Source of the DNA: Pseudomonas viridiflava
Lineage (GTDB): Bacteria > Pseudomonadota > Gammaproteobacteria > Pseudomonadales > Pseudomonadaceae
Length of the DNA: 64,000 nt
Reading direction: 5' to 3'
NCBI RefSeq assembly: GCF_900580865.1
Contig: NZ_UTBZ01000060.1
Coordinates: forward strand, 186,001-250,000
The translations under genes and the position numbers were made by a program. The notes under the pieces were generated by a model. It was not told the origin of the DNA, made no database searches, and saw only the letters and a list, made by a program, of their open reading frames with translations. Of this stretch, positions 35,701-43,222 are shown one piece after another; positions within the stretch are counted from its first letter, which is position 1; every line of letters starts with the position of its first letter.

Positions 35701-35877
35701 CTTGCGGTCGTCTGTGACGCTGAGCAGATCATTTGGTCTCACTTCGATCGGGCTAACGGGCAGAAAATTTCCTACACCGCAGGCGCCATTGAGAGTCCAG
35801 CTATAAATGAACACGCGGTCAAGGTGCTTGAAGGAACAAAGCCTGCATTTGATAACCGCAGGTACAAATATCACTGA
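32782..35877 (+). CDS. TrlF-type PHP-SMC ATPase (candidate defence protein)
   Basis: 1031 aa. The N-terminal ~330 residues are a PHP metal-dependent phosphoesterase domain: WDLHIHTP with H19 and H21, and a late GSDAHCF. The rest is an SMC/RecN-like ABC ATPase: Walker A IGNKGSGKSAL near residue 377, a long coiled-coil region about 500-780 (Glu/Gln/Leu-rich), the ABC signature LSPGQRGALLL near 911, Walker B NPIILDQPEENLDN near 935 and the H-loop VMVTHNPN. The PHP part would cleave a nucleic acid or nucleotide under ATPase control. Related PHP-SMC proteins occur in mobile islands. It stands alone on the plus strand at the island's left end. Confidence 0.85.
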   Translation: MAIQSGSERGSEWRQWDLHIHTPASFEWRGAKFDRKNPDSAANKALVDEMIGALNAAKPDVFALMDYWTFDGWFALKRRLAEPDAPILKKTVFPGIELRLAAPMRGRLNAHVLFSNEIEDQILKDFLAHLRIALSDRPLSDAALINYAREAPEGLLKPHGIKPEQIAADDEQAYIAGAKIIELTCESYKEAIAKVPDDQAIGFMPYDTSDGLSDVKWTEHYAYFLGLVRCSPIFESRNLDVRSAFVGEETPGNAKFYSGIRKGLNDISRLVVAGSDAHCFVGIPGSNDRRGYGDFPSDKKTWIKADPTFRGLQQAIREPAKRSYIGVIPPKLDQIAANKTFFIDHMVISKVVGSPLTSHWLDDVCLPLSSDLVAIIGNKGSGKSALADVLALLGHSRQTTHFSFLRKDRFRGKAGEPARQFEGFLFWHDGTINTCNLNTDPPAEKVEMVRYIPQGHFEELCNAHVTGQSDAFEDELRSVIFSHTDDAIRLGALDFSQLIEQQESTFRLQLNEFRKDLKRLNLEIASSENQLHPLIKKSLVEQLGLKQRQLAEHVALKPAEIAKPSADLSPEQQVTATTLERVAAELKRLDEERVAANETASQLAAKSKALKDVREQVRLLQRIYDQFIADTRKDLILLGLDVADVVKVESDLAPLNQLEEAVLADQAAIGTSTKAREDARQNFLEQQTEAKAQLDQPQLIYQNYLLAVDEWRRKYQDLVGAADAPETVKGLEARIAQIDALPKSLETQKIHRQQLAGDIYDILDAQRRAREALFKPVQELIQGNSLIREEYKLGFKAKLGGSIDAFATSLFTLLKQNVGEFRGDDESFNTVRRLGDAADFERREEAVGFAQALHDKISLAAATIGDKVEYGIDSMLRKDKTANEVYDLLFDLSYLEPRYSLLFQDAEIEQLSPGQRGALLLIFYLLVDKGRNPIILDQPEENLDNETVVSLLVPVLTEAKKRRQIVMVTHNPNLAVVCDAEQIIWSHFDRANGQKISYTAGAIESPAINEHAVKVLEGTKPAFDNRRYKYH

Positions 35878-35988
35878 GATTCGCTCCGGTGGTTCGCGCG
35901 CATTGATCTCCGCCCGAGCCTTTCACTCGCGAAGCTATGTTGGAGACTACCGCAGGGAGGCTAGTCAGCCCGTATGCCGTTCACAAAG

Positions 35989-36053
35989 GACTGCTTTCGG
36001 CCAAAAGCGGACGTCGGCAAGCTACCGCTGTCGGCCAGCAGTAGACGTTCAAG
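35989..36053 (+). repeat. Dispersed intergenic repeat, two tandem units
   Basis: CTGCTTTCGGCCAAAAGCGG and then CTGTCGGCCAGCAGTAGACG occur 40 bases apart. Both match the TCGGCCARAAGCGGAC core seen after the DUF3833 gene. The spacer 35878-36101 holds nothing else recognisable. Confidence 0.5.
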
Positions 36054-36101
36054 CCTACAAGTGCGCTCGCCTCGCTCGACCTATCTCATCTTTGAACGGA
36101 A

Positions 36102-36293
36102 ATGTGCTACAACGTTTTTGTACCCATTGAGGACTCACCAAGAGATGACTTGCAAATACATAGCTCTAATTTGGATTTGTGGAGCAAGCAGGCCAATTCA
36201 TTGATGGAGCAAAACAAATATCAGCTTTCTGACCGGATTAATTATACGCGCAGAGACCAGCTTTTATGTGAGCTACTGCGAGAAACAATTTAA
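36102..36293 (+). CDS. Small hypothetical protein
   Basis: 63 aa: begins MCYNVFVPIEDSPRDD and ends LCELLRETI. It is A+T-richer than the flanking core genes and like the following HNH gene. No clear ribosome binding site is seen, so it may be a leader ORF or a fragment. It ends 78 bases before the HNH gene start on the same strand. No domain recognised. Confidence 0.3.
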   Translation: MCYNVFVPIEDSPRDDLQIHSSNLDLWSKQANSLMEQNKYQLSDRINYTRRDQLLCELLRETI

Positions 36294-36370
36294 GCGTTAG
36301 CAAATTGCCGGCGTCAAGAGCGTCGCTCTACAAGGTCATCAAAAGTAAGAACAATAAAGAGCTGGTTATA

Positions 36371-38038
36371 ATGAAAGGAAATTCGACTAAAGCTGTAAAA
36401 TCTAAAAAATCAACAAAAAAAGAGGAAAAAAAAGTAAGGGATGATTTCCTACAGTCGATTAAAAACCAGATTCGTGAAATGTGCGGCGGTATATGCTCCA
36501 ACCCTGACTGCAGGGTTTACACCTTTGGGCCTACAATGGAGAAAAGGAGCGGCTATTCAAGCATAGGGGTTGCTGCACACATTACAGCTGCCGCTCCCGG
36601 CGCCGGCGCACGCCGCTATAATGCCGATATGACGGCGGATGAACGTAGTGCAGCGGCTAACGGTATCTGGCTGTGTCAATCATGCTCGAAGCTCATTGAT
36701 ACCGATGAAGCGCGATTTCCAATTGAGCTGCTTAAGCAGTGGAAATTTGTAGCTGAGAAGCGTGCTATGGAGTTAATAGGCAAGACCTCCATAGGACCTG
36801 ACGAGTTACAGCAAAAGCTGGTCGAGGCTGTCGCCAGCGCTTCCCAGCTTGCTTACACTAGCATGGGGAACTTTGGCAAGGCGCCTCTTTCTGGGTTTGT
36901 GCGTGGATATGAGAACTACCTCAGCCAGCTCGATCCGCGCTTCGTTGTAAAAACTACGGCTAAAAATGATCACCTATCTCATGAAATCAGTGTAAAGCCA
37001 GGTGAAAGTGCGAAAATAAAAATCAGATTTAAAAATGATGACATAGCCCGTGAAGCCAACCAAAAATGGAAATACTTTCTAGAAACGGGAGAGGGTATTG
37101 AGCTTAATACCAACGAGTTTGAGTTTGTTGGCTCTGCTCTGTTTGAAATTATCAACCAAACGAAGAATGATGGGGTATTTGTTTTAGAGCCGCATAAGAC
37201 TGCTGTACCGTCTACCCTATATCTTAGATCTCTAATACATGATACTGAGTTTGAGTTGGCATCATTTGACTCCTACCACCATTCCGCCGGCGAAAAGCTT
37301 TTCATTGTCGGAGATTGTCTTGGTGGATTACTTAGCCAAAAGTGCACCTATAATACAGAAACCCTTAATCTAAAAATTGATTATAACTTTAACCCTGAGA
37401 AGTGGATTGGTTCAAAATTTTCAAATATCGATCACTTGCCTAAACTCCTAAAAGCAGTAAATTTTCTTAAGCGTGACGTACAATCAAGGATGGTCGTTGA
37501 GTTTAATGTCAATGGCAATGTTTTGTCGTTTGGCGAGAGCACTGATCATGACTTCTTTCCATTGTATGAATTCCTTGCTCATGTTGTGCAATTAATAGAT
37601 AGAGCAAGGACTATTGCCGCTGCAGTTGATAGTGAGCTGAGAGTTTTAAGCCTCGACGTATCTCCGCACGATGAAAGGCTTGTCAACATTTACAGTGAGA
37701 TATTAAGAAATAACCATGTAGAAAGACAACCGCTTGGAAAAGAAATTCTTACAGCATCTGTTTTAAAAATTGGAGAAGAAACCGTTAAAGCAATGAATGA
37801 CAGTGGACTCGCCTCCTATCTTAAAATCAAAGAGCGCTGCGGTGAGGATTTTAATCTATTGGGCAATTTGGTGACGCCACCTATATTCCAAAGCGTTCTA
37901 AACGGATTTGAGGCAGCGTTCTTCACTGATCTAGATTCTTCATCAGGTAAAGAGCTTGGTATCAAGGTTTATGCTATTGAAGGCACAACTATAACGCACA
38001 GCATTGAAGGCAAAGAATTCAGGTTGTTAAACGGCTAG
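36371..38038 (+). CDS. HNH nuclease-domain protein, candidate defence effector
   Basis: 555 aa from the ATG at 36371; a TTG at 36305 would add 22 residues. After a lysine-rich N-terminus (KAVKSKKSTKKEEKKV) comes an HNH zinc-finger nuclease: C42-x4-C47, the catalytic H70 in VAAHIT, N97 in AANGIWLC, and C102-x2-C105 with KLIDTD after it. The remaining ~430 residues are unrecognised and may sense a trigger. Codon use is A+T-rich compared with neighbours on either side, a sign of transfer. It is convergent with the OLD nuclease gene at 38466. HNH-plus-unknown fusions are common toxic effectors in phage-defence islands. Confidence 0.75.
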   Translation: MKGNSTKAVKSKKSTKKEEKKVRDDFLQSIKNQIREMCGGICSNPDCRVYTFGPTMEKRSGYSSIGVAAHITAAAPGAGARRYNADMTADERSAAANGIWLCQSCSKLIDTDEARFPIELLKQWKFVAEKRAMELIGKTSIGPDELQQKLVEAVASASQLAYTSMGNFGKAPLSGFVRGYENYLSQLDPRFVVKTTAKNDHLSHEISVKPGESAKIKIRFKNDDIAREANQKWKYFLETGEGIELNTNEFEFVGSALFEIINQTKNDGVFVLEPHKTAVPSTLYLRSLIHDTEFELASFDSYHHSAGEKLFIVGDCLGGLLSQKCTYNTETLNLKIDYNFNPEKWIGSKFSNIDHLPKLLKAVNFLKRDVQSRMVVEFNVNGNVLSFGESTDHDFFPLYEFLAHVVQLIDRARTIAAAVDSELRVLSLDVSPHDERLVNIYSEILRNNHVERQPLGKEILTASVLKIGEETVKAMNDSGLASYLKIKERCGEDFNLLGNLVTPPIFQSVLNGFEAAFFTDLDSSSGKELGIKVYAIEGTTITHSIEGKEFRLLNG

Positions 38039-38180
38039 TACTGCAAAATCATGAGATAATCAGATTAGATATGGTATTTTTTATATCATTAGAAATGCTG
38101 ATTATGCTGCCTTGGCACTGGCGTTTTGCCAGTAAAACATTGTGATATCTCAGCGTTGCGTTCTTCAATCTCCATTGCCC

Positions 38181-38250
38181 GCGAATGACCATTTTGACCG
38201 GAAACAGCCGTCAGTGGGCGGAAGCTTCCGGCCAAAAGCGGTCACTCCGC
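38181..38250 (+). repeat. Dispersed intergenic repeat, inverted pair
   Basis: GAATGACCATTTTGACCGG and CCGGCCAAAAGCGGTCACTC form an imperfect inverted pair, the second matching the GGCCAAAAGCGG core seen at 36001. The 427-base spacer 38039-38465 lies between the convergent HNH and OLD genes. A 75-codon frame within it (38242-38469, minus) has no recognisable domain and is not called. Confidence 0.5.
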
Positions 38251-38465
38251 CTCCCTTACGAGAACAGGGGTTTCAGTAGTCGATGTAGGGGACACAAAGT
38301 GCGCCCCCCTGTAATTCCTCATTCCTAGGGCTCGTAGCTGTATTGCCACAGCGGCCACCGCCTGTCCCATGCTGGCCTTGTTGGGTAAAGATCGCTTTCC
38401 AGCGCGGCCCAGAGGAACTGGTCTGATCTTATAGCGTCCAAAATGTCCATACATTAAGAATTCAT

Positions 38466-40130
38466 TCAACTATTCCAGATCATTAAGCGATTAATTATTG
38501 CCGTCATTTCCGTGGACAATTCCGGTCTAAATGACAGATTCTCCTTGGAGAAAGCCTCACTAAATTTTACCGCCTTATGATGTTTGTCTGTGAATTCAGC
38601 GGCGCGGGAAAGATCATTACTCCTTAGATAGTCCTGAACGTACTCATACTCGCCAATTTGAGGCAAGCCAGACTTCCCATAAACCGACTCAAAACATTCC
38701 TTGGGAATATAATTTTCAATTTCTCGACATCGCGTGACCCAAACATACCCACGATCATTAGCAACATTTGAAAGAAGCTCTGTTACCCTGGTCTTCAATT
38801 TACCATTTTTGTTTTTTCTATCACTGTCACACGCAAAAATAAAATTTCTATTTATTTTTATTGCGCTAACTGCCTCCTGCAAATCCACCTCTGGAGTACT
38901 AGCATCTATATGAGCCAGCACACTACCGCCATAGTAAATAAACTGATAATGATGCCCCTCCTTGTAAGCCCCCTCACCCCACAAATCAATAAATTTATTC
39001 AAATAAATTCTATCTGACGGCCCTTCTACCCAAATGATGCCATTCGCCTGGAGTATGTCACTGGCTTTGGCACCTAAATCGTCTAAAATGGAATATCCGC
39101 GATTTAAGTCATCCAGAATTATACCAAGAACGTCTCCACTCTGCTTTTTCACATGGAGAATCTGCGCATCATTTTCACCATGAAAAAGGTCAATTGCTAC
39201 CTGTGAGTGCGTAGTCAAAAAAATATGGCAATTCTTCGATTGCGCATAATCCAATAGAAATGAAAACAAGTTTCTTTGTAACGAAGGATGCAAATTATTC
39301 TCCAACTCTTCAAATGAAAAGATATAATTTGCAATCTCTTTTTTCTCAAAGTCGGGGCGCACCAAGAGGTTAAGCAACGTTAGTATAACAGTCTTCAGCC
39401 CGCTGCCCGAGGCTGAAAGTGGAACAAGACCCTTCCCTTCCTCGCCAAGATAAATTTCCCATGTATTATTATCGGAATGATGCTGCACGACCATTTCTGA
39501 AAATACAGCATCAGGCGTAAAAATCACATTTAACGCGGTAAGTAGTCTGACCTGAATCAGGTCCCTATCAAGATTAGAGCTATTTATATAACTCTGAACA
39601 ATATTTGTGGCTCCCTCGCCGTTACTTTTCAGTGCAAGCTCATGTATATATGGCTCCTTGACAAGATCCCTATCTGCATCAAGCCGAACATGTCGCAAAT
39701 TCCTACGTTTACTCGCTGCTACAACGTTGCCAATCCGCGATCTTTCACCTGATAATAAACTTCCCTCGTACCCCTCAATCCTGAGCACTTCTACATCTCT
39801 GCCCGGCTCCCTCCATACAACACGCTTACCGATAAAATTCTGTCCATGCCCTCGCCAGTGATTGTTAGGTAAATCTCCACCTGCTGTATTATTACTAAAA
39901 TATGGCTGCAACTCGGCCTCGGTTAATACCTCGCCAAATTCAATGTTTCTACCAATTTCATTTTCAACTCCACGCTCCCTGAACATATGGTCCACAGCAG
40001 CAATAAGGCTCGACTTGCCTATATTGTTCTTGCCAACTATCACATTAACTGGCTTGATCACCAAAAAGCCAGCCCCGTCTTCTTTAAAACCTCTATAATT
40101 CCGAACCCAAAAACTAGTATTAATAGTCAC
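38466..40130 (-). CDS. OLD-family ATPase/TOPRIM nuclease
   Basis: 554 aa from a GTG at 40130. The N-terminal AAA/ABC ATPase has Walker A VGKNNIGKSS (residues 32-41), the signature region LSASGSGLKTVILTLLNLL, Walker B FSFEELENNLHP and H-loop LTTHS. The C-terminal TOPRIM domain shows E369 in WVEGPSDRIYL and D435-S-D437 in FACDSDRKN, the metal-binding residues of OLD nucleases, and CREIENYIP. OLD proteins such as P2 Old and GajA are phage-defence nucleases. The upstream gene ends 91 bases before it on the same strand and is probably its partner. No UvrD-like GajB gene is present, so this is not a Gabija pair. Confidence 0.85.
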   Translation of the reverse strand: MTINTSFWVRNYRGFKEDGAGFLVIKPVNVIVGKNNIGKSSLIAAVDHMFRERGVENEIGRNIEFGEVLTEAELQPYFSNNTAGGDLPNNHWRGHGQNFIGKRVVWREPGRDVEVLRIEGYEGSLLSGERSRIGNVVAASKRRNLRHVRLDADRDLVKEPYIHELALKSNGEGATNIVQSYINSSNLDRDLIQVRLLTALNVIFTPDAVFSEMVVQHHSDNNTWEIYLGEEGKGLVPLSASGSGLKTVILTLLNLLVRPDFEKKEIANYIFSFEELENNLHPSLQRNLFSFLLDYAQSKNCHIFLTTHSQVAIDLFHGENDAQILHVKKQSGDVLGIILDDLNRGYSILDDLGAKASDILQANGIIWVEGPSDRIYLNKFIDLWGEGAYKEGHHYQFIYYGGSVLAHIDASTPEVDLQEAVSAIKINRNFIFACDSDRKNKNGKLKTRVTELLSNVANDRGYVWVTRCREIENYIPKECFESVYGKSGLPQIGEYEYVQDYLRSNDLSRAAEFTDKHHKAVKFSEAFSKENLSFRPELSTEMTAIINRLMIWNS

Positions 40131-40221
40131 AATTTACCTAGCCTATCCTTGAAATTAACGTGACAAACCAGAAAAGGGGGCTGATCTATTTTCTAAAAAT
40201 AGATCAGCCCCCATCCTTTAA

Positions 40222-41574
40222 CTACTGTGGTTGCTCTGTTGCCGCGGCACCACTCTTAGTGGCTGCCTCCGCCCTGAAATTTTCGAGAGTCTGCTTGATG
40301 GCCTCTTCTGGATCGGGCGGAATAATATTTACTGGAATTACAACTTCACAATCTATTGGCTCAAGCTTGCCACTAGTTAGTTCGGCAATACCATTTCCAA
40401 GTACCTTGTAAAAAAAAGTAGCGTAAGCCAATACATCTTGCTCATCAGGCTCCTCTGTTCCCCAGAGTAGGCCGCCATCCTCAAGATTGGTGTGTGCTTT
40501 CCCACTCCTAAAATCCAAAAAGAATACAAGAAGAATGGTCTTGCGCTCGTTTAATAGGACGATCTTTACAACGCCATCCTTAATAGTATCAACGTGTAGA
40601 GTCATGCTCTCGAGGCCGCGAATTGGGCCATCCGGCCACAAGCCGACGGATACTTCCTGCCCCTGCAACTGGCCGCAGTCAGTTGTCGTTCCGCCCTTTT
40701 CGAGCAGACGAAAGGTATCTTCTGCCAGAAGCGTACTCCATGGTAAGAGCCTATTACGTGAACGATAGAGAGACCTTGAGTCAGGAATTTTTAGCTCGTC
40801 CCGGATAAACATACGGGCGAGCTCCTCTACTATCACCAAGTCATCCTGGAGTCGCTTTCGATCGCTGGGTATATCCGGGTCTACGATTTCCCCATCAAGT
40901 GAGGCATGCGCAATAGCGCAACGACCGCTTTGAAAAAGATGTACCCCAACGTCTTTCCCAGCATTTTTCAGTTCTGCAACACGCTTGGATGCATCACCCG
41001 ACAAGCGCTCGATAGCGTCATTTATCCAGGCAACTTTTCTCTTGGGATTGGAGAATTGGGACTCAACGACCTTATAGAAACTAAGGAAAGCGTAACTAGC
41101 GTGTACCCCCCTAAGTCGCTGTCCTTCTCTCCAAAAGGCTAATGCCCTACGAGTGCTGTCACATTCTATGACAGGCATGTGATTACAGCTGAATGATTTT
41201 TTGCCAAAAATGCCCAAAGATGAATATACGGTTTGAGGATCTCCATACAGGCATGGATGCGTTCCCCACACATACCCAGAAACATCCACATACCCGCAGA
41301 GATACCAACTTAGTATGGAGGTGAATCGGTATATCTTTGAGATAGCATCATCTGGATTATCTCCTACGCAGGCAATAGTTATCCCGGGAGGAGACGGTTT
41401 TCCATCCCTTTCTGAGCCTCTTAGAAAGTATTCGTCTCCGGCGTACTCAATGCAGACGTCGTGTGATGGCCAAGTAATCGAAGATGCAACGCCTGCGGTT
41501 AGCCAACCGAGCCGGCTTCTGAGCTTTCGATCTACCTCTTCACCAAATGTATGCTTAGCGTAAGGCGTCATCAT
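40222..41574 (-). CDS. Hypothetical protein with HEPN-like R-x4-H motif, partner of OLD nuclease
   Basis: 450 aa. The central region has the pattern of ApeA/MauJ-type HEPN domains: YAFLSFYKVVESQF about residues 161-174, then SGRCAIAHASL with R218-x4-H223, close to the RNAIAHA of HEPN ribonucleases but with Cys for Asn. The flanking parts are unrecognised; the C-terminus is Ala/Glu/Gln-rich and probably disordered. Start ATG 41574 has GGGAG upstream. It is followed after 91 bases by the OLD nuclease gene, so the two are likely one operon. A HEPN ribonuclease would act as an abortive-infection toxin. The HEPN call rests on a short motif only. Confidence 0.55.
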   Translation of the reverse strand: MMTPYAKHTFGEEVDRKLRSRLGWLTAGVASSITWPSHDVCIEYAGDEYFLRGSERDGKPSPPGITIACVGDNPDDAISKIYRFTSILSWYLCGYVDVSGYVWGTHPCLYGDPQTVYSSLGIFGKKSFSCNHMPVIECDSTRRALAFWREGQRLRGVHASYAFLSFYKVVESQFSNPKRKVAWINDAIERLSGDASKRVAELKNAGKDVGVHLFQSGRCAIAHASLDGEIVDPDIPSDRKRLQDDLVIVEELARMFIRDELKIPDSRSLYRSRNRLLPWSTLLAEDTFRLLEKGGTTTDCGQLQGQEVSVGLWPDGPIRGLESMTLHVDTIKDGVVKIVLLNERKTILLVFFLDFRSGKAHTNLEDGGLLWGTEEPDEQDVLAYATFFYKVLGNGIAELTSGKLEPIDCEVVIPVNIIPPDPEEAIKQTLENFRAEAATKSGAAATEQPQ

Positions 41575-41809
41575 TGACGTTGCTCCCTGCTAATTTTACG
41601 GCCGAACTACAAGTAGGTGACACATGTGTTGTGACGTTGTCCGCAACTTGTTTCGCGTTCCATTCGTTTTCCATGCGCCCCCCAGGACAAATTGATTTGA
41701 CTGCTAGAAACACGGCATAGGTAAAGGAGAATCGACAAGCTCAGGCTTGAGATTACGAAGCCTTCGGCAATATGTCTATGGTCGGTATCGGGGACAAGTG
41801 TCGTCGTCC

Positions 41810-41873
41810 GCGTCTGCTTCTGGCCGAACGCGGGCTTGGTGCAAACGTCCGCTATTGGCCGTTAGCCGCCATT
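41810..41873 (-). repeat. Dispersed intergenic repeat, two units
   Basis: In the 316-base spacer 41575-41890, GTCTGCTTCTGGCCGAACGC and GTCCGCTATTGGCCGTTAGC match, in reverse orientation, the GGCCARAAGCGGAC units seen at 32291 and 36001. A short palindrome ACACATGTGT lies nearby at about 41620. Nothing else is recognised in this gap. Confidence 0.5.
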
Positions 41874-41890
41874 TGTGAGGAGAGATGCCT

Positions 41891-42760
41891 TTAGGTTTTG
41901 GCAGGCACCGAGTTTTTGGGTGCTCTTGGCTTACGCTTGGTCTCGGGCAGCTTACGAGTCTGAATCAACTGTTGCTCCAAGGTTTCTGCTCTTGCCAACT
42001 GAGCCGCGGCGCGCTGCTGCACTTGACTGAGCTCGCTCTGGGCCGACTCCAGTTTTCGTTGCAACTCATCGTTCTTGCGGCTCGCTACCTTTAACTGCAT
42101 TACTGCGGCTTTACCCTCCTCCCGGGCGCGATCGATCTCGCGATGAGCTCGATCCTCAATGCCACGTACATAGGTCTCCTGCATGATCCGCTCTTGCTCA
42201 GCTTTGAATCGCAACGCCTGGAGTTCGTGTTGGAGTGCCTGATTTTGCTGCTGAGTCTCATGCCGGTCGCGCAGCAGGACATCACGCTGTTGCTGCAGCT
42301 CCTCAATCTGAGCCTGGCGCTGTACCAACAGCAGATCTAGGTCAGACAAACGCAATTCGGCCGCCTGACGCCCGGCCACAGCTTCTAACATCTGCTGTCG
42401 TCCCTTTGCCACATCCTGACGAGCTTGATCCTCGACTACTGCGAGTCGTTCACGCTCAAGATCCAACACTTGCCGCTGCTCAGTTAGGGCCAGCTCCGCC
42501 GAGCCTTGTGCAAGATGTATAGCTTGTTGCCACACCGAAACGAAGGCCTGTGACACCTCGCTAGGTAATGTTGGCAAACGGGTCTCGCCGTTCAAGCGTT
42601 CGGCCAAACGTGCCCACCAAATATCCAGCAGTCCACCGACTCGCGCCGGGCTACCTCGCCCCAGTTCCAGGCGCACCCGTTCCACAGTCGGTCGTTCGCC
42701 GCGAGCAAGCACCGCATCAGCAGCCGCAAACACTTCGTTTTCCGGCACCCCTACTGCCAT
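41891..42760 (-). CDS. KfrA-like plasmid/island DNA-binding protein
   Basis: 289 aa. The N-terminal ~90 residues are a KfrA_N DNA-binding domain (FAAADAVLARGERPTVERVRL, GRGSPARVGGLLDIWW). Residues about 95-275 form a long alpha-helical coiled coil rich in Gln, Glu, Arg and Leu. The C-terminus is basic and proline-containing. KfrA proteins bind their own promoter and act in plasmid or island maintenance. Two palindromes lie just upstream of its start. It supports the view that the island has a plasmid or integrative-element history. Confidence 0.82.
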   Translation of the reverse strand: MAVGVPENEVFAAADAVLARGERPTVERVRLELGRGSPARVGGLLDIWWARLAERLNGETRLPTLPSEVSQAFVSVWQQAIHLAQGSAELALTEQRQVLDLERERLAVVEDQARQDVAKGRQQMLEAVAGRQAAELRLSDLDLLLVQRQAQIEELQQQRDVLLRDRHETQQQNQALQHELQALRFKAEQERIMQETYVRGIEDRAHREIDRAREEGKAAVMQLKVASRKNDELQRKLESAQSELSQVQQRAAAQLARAETLEQQLIQTRKLPETKRKPRAPKNSVPAKT

Positions 42761-42786
42761 GACCCGCCTCCGTATATATTAGGTCT

Positions 42787-42803
42787 GATAATAGAATGTT
42801 ATC
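42787..42803. promoter_or_regulatory. Inverted repeat upstream of kfrA-like gene
   Basis: GATAA-N7-TTATC, 27 bases upstream of the KfrA-like start, in a position to be its own operator. Confidence 0.35.
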
Positions 42804-42833
42804 CGAGTCTGTTTTTTGGTTACTGCAAATTCG

Positions 42834-42848
42834 ATACGTTCAACGTAT
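42834..42848. promoter_or_regulatory. Perfect 15-bp palindrome upstream of kfrA-like gene
   Basis: ATACGTT-C-AACGTAT, 73 bases upstream of the KfrA-like start. Perfect 7-1-7 symmetry makes it the better candidate for the KfrA operator; the alternative is a site for an RNA or small ORF on the other strand. Confidence 0.5.
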
Positions 42849-43105
42849 TAAATCGTACGGTTCAGACCTCACTGCGGCAAACGCCATAACTTGGGTGTTC
42901 ATTAGAAATGTGAGCTGAATTATGTGAATTGGGAGAAATCTCCACCAAGAGAGTTGAAGCTGGCGCTTACTCTCAAAGGAAACTGATTATGCAAACATGG
43001 ATTCTCTCGTTGCCAAGCGTGTTGACAAGTCAAGCCTCGAGCAATAACGTACGATTACTTGCTCTGGGATTCGCGGGCGTGAAGCCTCCACCCGGAGACA
43101 CAAGA

Positions 43106-43133
43106 AAAGCTCACTTTGATAGTGAGCTTTTTT
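43106..43133 (+). terminator. Strong intrinsic terminator
   Basis: AAAGCTCACT-TTGAT-AGTGAGCTTT is a perfect 10-bp stem with a 5-base loop followed by further T residues. It lies in the 462-base gap 42761-43222. On the plus strand it would end a transcript beginning somewhere after 42850, for which no convincing protein is seen; it also lies inside a 73-codon open frame (42989-43210), which argues against that frame being a gene. Confidence 0.7.
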
Positions 43134-43222
43134 ACATTCTTAACACGGCGATTGGACTCTCAAATGCCCAAGCTCAGATGCTGGGTTGGGCGGTAGTCGA
43201 CGTTGGATAGTGACCCAACGCC

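Noticed and set aside
38242..38469. 75-codon minus-strand frame between HNH and OLD genes
   Set aside because: No domain, overlaps the OLD gene end and a dispersed repeat.
38466..40130. Gabija system
   Set aside because: The OLD-type protein resembles GajA in plan, but no GajB UvrD-like helicase gene is adjacent.
42989..43210. 73-codon plus-strand frame next to the ATPase gene
   Set aside because: A strong intrinsic terminator (43106-43133) lies within it and no domain or good ribosome binding site is seen.
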